A DNA stretch of 11,220 nucleotides. It comes from Betaproteobacteria bacterium TMED41 (GTDB lineage: Bacteria; Pseudomonadota; Gammaproteobacteria; Burkholderiales; Burkholderiaceae_A). The position numbers and the translations under genes are program-made. Location of the stretch: assembly GCA_002167365.1 (NCBI GenBank), contig NHCU01000009.1:1-11220 (forward strand), written 5' to 3'. Below, in pieces: positions 7,139 to 11,220 of this stretch. Under the pieces are notes generated by a model. The model was given only the letters and a program-made list of their open reading frames with translations. It did not search any database and had not been told where the DNA came from. Each line of letters starts with the position of its first letter. Within the stretch, counting starts at the first letter, position 1.

Positions 7139-7898
7139 TCATTTTCTTTAATACTTGAGCAACCTTGCCTGAGTCCTCAGATACAAGCATTCTCATTAGA
7201 ACTACTTTATCATCATAAGAACTGGAAGTGTCAAGCATACTCACATCTATTTTTGGTTTTTTAGGCTTGAGTTTAGCCTTTATGTCCTCTAAAGATTGCC
7301 CTTCCTCGATTTGCATTTCACCATCGGTTAAAATCTCATCGTCTTCCTCTTTAATATCTATATTTGAAGGAGCATCAATCCTACCATCAGGATAAATTAT
7401 TGTTCCATCTGCTTTTTCAATTTTTCCATCAGGATGCCGGGTTGTACCATCAATAGTAATCACCTTTCCGTCAGGGTAGATAATAGATCCGTCGGCTTGT
7501 CGTACACCTCCGTTCCCAGGCTTAGGGAGAGGTAATCCTCTATCATCAAAATGCATTATACCGCCTGCTGGAGGGCCACCTGCAGAAGGAGGAGGGCCAA
7601 CAATAATAGCTGGAGACTTAATACGCTTAGCACGATCAGCCTCCATTTTTTCTCTAAGACTTTTCGCAGAATTTTTTAATCTCTTTCTCGGTTTAGCTGG
7701 TTGCGGAAAAACACTCAAAACTTTTGAACGAACATAAATGAGCAAAAAACCCATAAAAACCATGCCAATAAAACTAGAAAAATCAGCTGCTAAAAATATG
7801 TCAGGGTACTGCAAAGCAAGAGCAAAATAGACTGTCAAAACCAAAAAAAATGCCAAATTGAAGATAAGTCTATACGCCTCGTTTTTTAGCAAATACAC
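7119..7898 (-). CDS. Two-pass membrane protein with DG heptad repeats and FliF-tail-like C-terminus
   Basis: I do not recognise this 259-residue protein as a named family. Two membrane segments are visible (about 11-31 and 41-57), then a strongly basic helix (66-94), a Gly/Pro-rich linker (101-129), six exact heptads with DG at positions 2-3 (135-176), an acidic segment (180-200), a Lys/Pro stretch (208-216) and a C-terminal helix with YDDKVVLMRMLVSEDSGKVA. The last part resembles the C-terminal tail of flagellar FliF, which binds FliG; no other FliF feature is present. The soluble part is probably cytoplasmic by the positive-inside rule. The start is GTG at 7898 with GGAG eight bases before it, one of the best ribosome sites in the window. 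It follows the upstream membrane protein by three bases and overlaps the ATP-grasp gene by 20, so a role with the Anbu cluster is inferred. Confidence 0.8.
   Translation of the reverse strand: MYLLKNEAYRLIFNLAFFLVLTVYFALALQYPDIFLAADFSSFIGMVFMGFLLIYVRSKVLSVFPQPAKPRKRLKNSAKSLREKMEADRAKRIKSPAIIVGPPPSAGGPPAGGIMHFDDRGLPLPKPGNGGVRQADGSIIYPDGKVITIDGTTRHPDGKIEKADGTIIYPDGRIDAPSNIDIKEEDDEILTDGEMQIEEGQSLEDIKAKLKPKKPKIDVSMLDTSSSYDDKVVLMRMLVSEDSGKVAQVLKKMIGSNSA
7371..7496 (-). repeat. Six tandem heptads encoding xDGxxxx in the membrane protein
   Basis: Residues 135-176 read ADGSIIY, PDGKVIT, IDGTTRH, PDGKIEK, ADGTIIY, PDGRIDA, with Asp-Gly at the same place in all six and Pro before it in three. Spacing is exactly seven residues (21 bases) with no indel. 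Units 1 and 5 are near-identical, and pairs 1-2 and 5-6 resemble each other, suggesting duplication of a larger block. The pattern resembles the PDG repeats of the TCP10/CPAP G-box domain, which form a long single beta sheet. Confidence 0.85.
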
Positions 7899-7901
7899 TT
7901 T

Positions 7902-8519
7902 TTAAACTCCAGCTTGATTGTTTTGTGTTGATTCAACATCCGAATTATTTTCAGGTGAAGATAAACTCTGCTCTGAAGCTGATTCTGGATCAACTAAGCT
8001 AGGATTGTTACTGGTTTTTTCCAATTCTTCAAGGCGGCTACAGTCAGAGAGCATACCAACATTCTTTCCAGATACTGCCATTCCTGCTTGAGCCGCACAA
8101 ACAGATTTCAACTTAGAATTCCACTGAACCATGTCTAAGGCTTTTTCGAAAGCAGCAGCTGTTGATGGGTCATTTTTACCTTTTACTAAAAGTCTAAGGG
8201 CACCTATTGCCAAATATCGCTCTGGACTTTCAACTTTTGCTTTGCTAGCTGCAGCCTCGATGTCCAAAAGTGCCTGTCCACCAGACAAAGCAGTCTTAAC
8301 TGCATCATACTCTTTTGATTTTTCAGTTAATTCGGCAATTAAATTTGCCTGCTGTGAACTCTGGTTACTTAAAGCAGGATTATCTTTTTTTGAGTCCATT
8401 GAAACCAAATCATTTTTCAACATTTCAATTTCATTCGTTTGCAAATAAATAAAAACCGCTGAACCCGCTAGTGATCCAAATAGTAAAATTTCCAAAATTA
8501 AGCGTAACCATTTTTTCAT
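7902..8519 (-). CDS. Membrane-anchored coiled-coil protein of unknown function
   Basis: This 205-residue protein is not recognised. A single membrane helix spans about residues 7-26 (LILEILLFGSLAGSAVFIYL) after a short basic start MKKW, suggesting an inside N-terminus with the body on the periplasmic side. Heptad-like stretches at 27-41 and 58-80 suggest a short coiled coil. Residues about 81-160 are Ala-rich and helical (LDIEAAASKAK, ERYLAIGALRLL, AAAFEKALDM, KSVCAAQAGMAVS), reminiscent of tetratricopeptide-type helix pairs, and contain Cys141 and Cys160. The last 45 residues are Ser/Asn/Glu-rich and probably disordered. The start is ATG at 8519, with no clear Shine-Dalgarno sequence. Its stop lies three bases before the next gene and its final codons contain that gene's GGAG, so the two membrane proteins are very likely co-expressed. 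Confidence 0.8.
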   Translation of the reverse strand: MKKWLRLILEILLFGSLAGSAVFIYLQTNEIEMLKNDLVSMDSKKDNPALSNQSSQQANLIAELTEKSKEYDAVKTALSGGQALLDIEAAASKAKVESPERYLAIGALRLLVKGKNDPSTAAAFEKALDMVQWNSKLKSVCAAQAGMAVSGKNVGMLSDCSRLEELEKTSNNPSLVDPESASEQSLSSPENNSDVESTQNNQAGV

Positions 8520-8573
8520 ATGTATTTTATCGACAAATATTTAGTTGCCTTGAATGTAATTTTCTACTAAAAA

Positions 8574-9479
8574 TTATAACAAAGGTAAGAAAACAATCTT
8601 ATTTGCATTCATTTCTGGTACTACTAAGTATTTACCATCAGAGGTGACGTCTATATCTGCACTTCCACGAAAACCATCTTTCACAAGAACTGGGTCAAAT
8701 AGGGATCCATCTTCTCTAACTTTAGAAATGTCAATTTTCCAAACTTTACCATTTTTCCAATCTGAAATATAAAGGTTTATCCCTGAATACACTAATCCAT
8801 CAGCACCGCCGAAACCCTCAGACATTTTTTTCACATCTAGATCCCGTAAACGAACTCTGAATAAAAATCCATTAGCAAAATCATTAAAGGCTAGGTAACC
8901 ACGTTGAAACGTTGACAATCCATTTGGACTAAGAATCCTAGAATCATTGACTGAATCAACTAAAACAGATACTTTGCTGTTGGAATCAACCCTGTAAATT
9001 GCACCTCCTCCACCATTATTTATGTCACCACTGTCTGAAATATAAATAATTGTATTTCTATCAATTGTAATGTCATTCAAAAACTGAGGTTTTCTGGGAA
9101 AGTCCTCAGGGCCTAGCCATTTTGATACTTCACCGGTAAAACTAACTTTTTTTACCTCATCATTATCAGTAACGTAAATAGTTGGGCCTTCAACTAGTAT
9201 GCCCTTAGGATCATTTAGTCCAGAATCGGCGATAACTTTGATTGAGCCATCAGTTTTAACTTCAAGAATCTTCCCATCTCCATCCTTGCCAAATTCGCCG
9301 ATTTCAGAAACGATAATCCGTCCATCTCTCATCGTATAAACCGATTCGGGCATCTTAATTCCCAAAATTGGATCAACATTATTTGATTGAGGTGCTGTTG
9401 TGTTGTTTGAATCTTTATTGCAAGCTTGCAAAAAAAAGATTGAAACAAGAACTACAAAACATTGCTTTAAATTTTGCAT
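8574..9479 (-). CDS. Lipoprotein with SMP-30/gluconolactonase-like beta-propeller
   Basis: From the ATG at 9479 the protein has 301 residues and opens with a lipoprotein signal: MQNLK, hydrophobic CFVVLVSIFFLQA, then the lipidated Cys (lipobox LQAC, Cys20). A Ser/Asn/Thr linker precedes repeated propeller blades such as GKILEVKTDGSIKVI, GPTIYVTDNDEVKKV, FLNDITIDRNTIIYISDS, LSPNGLS and GADGLVYSGINLYISDW. These fit the SMP-30/NHL-like superfamily, which includes gluconolactonases and other lactone or sugar-acid hydrolases as well as non-enzymatic members; the substrate is not predictable. The frame extends upstream to an ATG at 9554 preceded by GGGAG, but that would bury the lipobox at residue 45, too deep for a normal signal, so I prefer 9479. 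It precedes the membrane-protein pair by 54 bases and may belong to the same transcript. Confidence 0.8.
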   Translation of the reverse strand: MQNLKQCFVVLVSIFFLQACNKDSNNTTAPQSNNVDPILGIKMPESVYTMRDGRIIVSEIGEFGKDGDGKILEVKTDGSIKVIADSGLNDPKGILVEGPTIYVTDNDEVKKVSFTGEVSKWLGPEDFPRKPQFLNDITIDRNTIIYISDSGDINNGGGGAIYRVDSNSKVSVLVDSVNDSRILSPNGLSTFQRGYLAFNDFANGFLFRVRLRDLDVKKMSEGFGGADGLVYSGINLYISDWKNGKVWKIDISKVREDGSLFDPVLVKDGFRGSADIDVTSDGKYLVVPEMNANKIVFLPLL

Positions 9480-9578
9480 CACATTATTGATAAACAACAG
9501 GCAACTATTTGCCAATTCAACGGCAAAGTATGACTCAAAAATATACTTTTTCATGGTTTTTTTTTACTCCCTTGTTCA

Positions 9579-9606
9579 ATTATATTTTATGCAATTTATG
9601 GACCAA
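9579..9606 (-). promoter_or_regulatory. Candidate promoter upstream of the lipoprotein and the long minus-strand run
   Basis: On the minus strand, TTGGTC (9606-9601) and a perfect TATAAT (9584-9579) are 16 bases apart, placing initiation near 9572. This is the best sigma-70-like site in the 9555-9732 gap and could drive the lipoprotein and the genes behind it. The -35 match is only three of six, and the DNA is AT-rich enough that chance TATAAT matches are expected. The rest of the gap shows no gene or clear terminator. Confidence 0.35.
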
Positions 9607-9732
9607 TAAAAATATATTTGTGAAATTCCATCGCGAATAAATTAATCATTAGTCATGTGGTAAGTTAAATAAATTCAATATTCTAATCTAAAAATATTCA
9701 AAAATTGTGAATTAAGAATATAATATGCACAG

Positions 9733-10230
9733 CTATTTATAACTGAAATTGAATTTTCTCCAAATTTCATACACACACACTGCGACTGCATTTCCCAAGT
9801 TAAGACTTCTACTTTTTTCTTTCATTGGAATCCTAAGTTGACGATGAACTGAAAAAAAAACTCTTTGTGTAGCTGACAAACCCCTTGTCTCAGAACCGAA
9901 AAAAAGCCAACTTTTATCAGGGATATTTTTATCGTAAAAAGAAACCTTTCCTTTCGTGGTTATCGCATAGCTTTTATTCTTGACTGGTTTTTCCTCTACC
10001 ATAAACGATTCCCATGATTCATAAAATTTAAATAAACACAATTCATGATAATCAAGTCCAGCTCTAAGCATTTTAGAATTATTTAATTCAAAGCCTAATG
10101 GCCCAATCAAATGTAGAGTAGCTCCTGTATTAGCACATAATCTAATTATATTTCCTGTATTGGCTGGAATTTCAGGTTCCACAAGAACTACATTTACTGG
10201 TGAATTGCCGTTTTTACCCAATGTGCTCAT
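9733..10230 (-). CDS. trmL: tRNA (cytidine/uridine-34 2'-O-) methyltransferase TrmL
   Basis: This is a SPOUT-class, S-adenosylmethionine-dependent enzyme that methylates the 2'-O of the wobble base in tRNA-Leu isoacceptors. The family pattern is complete: VNVVLVEPEIPANTGNIIRL near the start, TGATLHLIGPLGFEL, the RAGLDYHE block, the FGSETRGL loop, and IPMKEKSRSLNLGNAVAV, which forms the knotted cofactor site. From the ATG at 10230 it has 165 residues, close to the usual 150-160. The frame could be extended to a TTG at 10257, but the ATG has a better position and already precedes the conserved core by 11 residues. It overlaps the 3' end of the thiamine-synthase gene by 17 bases, so the two are probably translationally coupled; this link to thiamine synthesis looks like packing, not function. 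Confidence 0.92.
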   Translation of the reverse strand: MSTLGKNGNSPVNVVLVEPEIPANTGNIIRLCANTGATLHLIGPLGFELNNSKMLRAGLDYHELCLFKFYESWESFMVEEKPVKNKSYAITTKGKVSFYDKNIPDKSWLFFGSETRGLSATQRVFFSVHRQLRIPMKEKSRSLNLGNAVAVCVYEIWRKFNFSYK

Positions 10231-11220
10231 GTCTGTGTTTTTTCCATTGAGATTCAAAAAGATTAAAAGTTTTTCTTGGATGCTTACTTTGGACTATTGC
10301 ACTAATAATGGAAATTCCTGAACAACTGGTTTTTTTTACTTCATGCAGATTAGATAAACTTATTCCACCTATCCCAACAGTTGGTATCTTTAAAACTCTA
10401 GACCAGTATTTCAAGTTTTGAACACCTTGAATTCTCCAAGGCATTTTTTTAATTTTGGTCGGGAAAATTGGTCCACATGCAATATAACTTGGTTTATATC
10501 TAATCGCTCTACTCACCTCCCAATAACTATGGCTTGACAGGCCTATGTGTAAGCCAGAGTTTTCAATCGCTTTCATATCAGCCAAAAACAAATCATCTTG
10601 CCCTAAATGAATACCATAAGCCCCATTTTGGATTGCAAGATTCCAATGATCATTAATAAACAATTTCGAACTTGGGTATTTTAGTGATAACACACAAGCT
10701 CTCTTTATTAATTTGTCCAGATCGCCAATGTGGTATTCCTTTAGTCTCAACTGTATTATTTTGGCACCTGCATCAAACATTTGATGTAACAATTCAATAG
10801 AATCCACTATTGGATATACAGAATCTATATATTTCGCGGCTGAGGGAAATGAAAAAGTAGAAGCGTTGTCCGCAAACTTCTTTAAAAAATTATCATTTGA
10901 TAAATTAAAAATTGTTTTATTAGGAAAATCTATCAAATTAGGGATGCAGGATGGAAACAAAATCGAGTCTTTAATACTCTTCTTTTCACCAAACCCATAA
11001 GCATACATGGCTGCATGAATCATGGCATCTTCTTCTATATAACCATTTTTTGTTGACCAATTAAAAGAATCAATAATAATATTTTCATCCACATCAGGAA
11101 TAGGGATACAACCAAAAACAAATGGCCAATCACACAACAAAACACTACTATAACCGAATGGTCTTTCAAACCTAAAAAAGTTATTTACTTTGGTAACATA
11201 TCCTCTCGGTGTAATAATTA
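10214..11220 (-). CDS. thiE: Thiamine-phosphate synthase ThiE with N-terminal extension, 5' end outside the window
   Basis: The C-terminal 200 residues are ThiE, which joins HMP-pyrophosphate and HET-phosphate to thiamine phosphate. Counting from the TTG at 11140: YPIVDS (109-114), AKIIQLRLKE (126-135), KLFINDHWNLAI (159-170), YGIHLGQDDL (175-184), HIGLSSHSYWE (198-208), YIACGPIFPTKIKKM (219-233) and VGIGGI (255-260). Variants such as GLSSHSY and GPIFPTKIKKM are like those I recall from betaproteobacterial ThiE. The frame remains open from that TTG to the right edge with no ATG, so the TTG is probably not the start and the protein is longer. The preceding part, including EEDAMIHAAMYAYGFG, may be the last helix of a ThiD-like HMP kinase domain, since ThiD-ThiE fusions exist, but the kinase GxGC motif is not seen. 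Confidence 0.82.
   Translation of the reverse strand, partial: IITPRGYVTKVNNFFRFERPFGYSSVLLCDWPFVFGCIPIPDVDENIIIDSFNWSTKNGYIEEDAMIHAAMYAYGFGEKKSIKDSILFPSCIPNLIDFPNKTIFNLSNDNFLKKFADNASTFSFPSAAKYIDSVYPIVDSIELLHQMFDAGAKIIQLRLKEYHIGDLDKLIKRACVLSLKYPSSKLFINDHWNLAIQNGAYGIHLGQDDLFLADMKAIENSGLHIGLSSHSYWEVSRAIRYKPSYIACGPIFPTKIKKMPWRIQGVQNLKYWSRVLKIPTVGIGGISLSNLHEVKKTSCSGISIISAIVQSKHPRKTFNLFESQWKKHRHEHIG

Noticed and set aside
7119..7898. Calling this gene flagellar FliF
   Set aside because: Only the final helix resembles FliF; the protein is half the size, has two N-terminal membrane helices and lacks the ring-building motifs.
9675..9705. AT-rich inverted repeat around AATATT copies, considered as a trmL terminator
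   Set aside because: The arms are AATATT palindromes with mismatched flanks and no following T-run on the correct strand; expected by chance in such AT-rich DNA.
9769..9781. Short CA dinucleotide run
   Set aside because: It encodes part of the conserved NAVAVCVYE end of TrmL, so it is coding sequence and too short to be a meaningful microsatellite.

Overview
The window is an AT-rich bacterial chromosome segment (about one third G+C by eye) that is dense in short-spaced genes. The best lineage guess is a streamlined, low-G+C proteobacterium, probably of the Burkholderiales or a related betaproteobacterial group. This rests on remembered family patterns (the TrmL motif set, the ThiE variant with an extended N-terminal part, the Anbu gene cluster), not on a search. 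Several starts are GTG or TTG, and Shine-Dalgarno sites are mostly weak. No RNA gene, CRISPR array or insertion sequence was seen.

Left end (1-1495): a divergent pair for ferric-iron-type ABC import. The 5' part of an FbpB-like permease runs off the left edge on the minus strand, and an FbpC-like ATPase runs on the plus strand. The short gap holds a good Fur-box match, TGAGAATTATAATCA, that covers -10 elements on both strands. The plus-strand -10 would place the transcript start at or next to the ATG, so the ATPase mRNA may be leaderless.

Centre (1518-9554, all minus strand): a tightly packed run. In transcription order it encodes a beta-propeller lipoprotein, a one-pass coiled-coil membrane protein, a two-pass membrane protein with six exact DG heptads and a FliF-tail-like C-terminus, a circularly permuted ATP-grasp protein, an alpha-E protein, a transglutaminase-like cysteine protease-fold protein, the Anbu proteasome-like protease, MobA and FdhD. 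The ATP-grasp/alpha-E/transglutaminase/Anbu set is a known conserved cluster whose substrate is, to my knowledge, not established; it has been proposed to make and process a peptide or peptide tag. The two membrane proteins just upstream, one overlapping the ATP-grasp gene, are the least explained part and could be its membrane partners. MobA and FdhD supply the molybdenum cofactor and sulfuration for a formate dehydrogenase encoded elsewhere.

Right end (9733-11220, minus strand): TrmL, a tRNA wobble 2'-O-methyltransferase, overlaps the 3' end of a ThiE thiamine-phosphate synthase gene. The ThiE frame stays open to the right edge with an N-terminal part of unclear identity, possibly the end of a ThiD-like domain.
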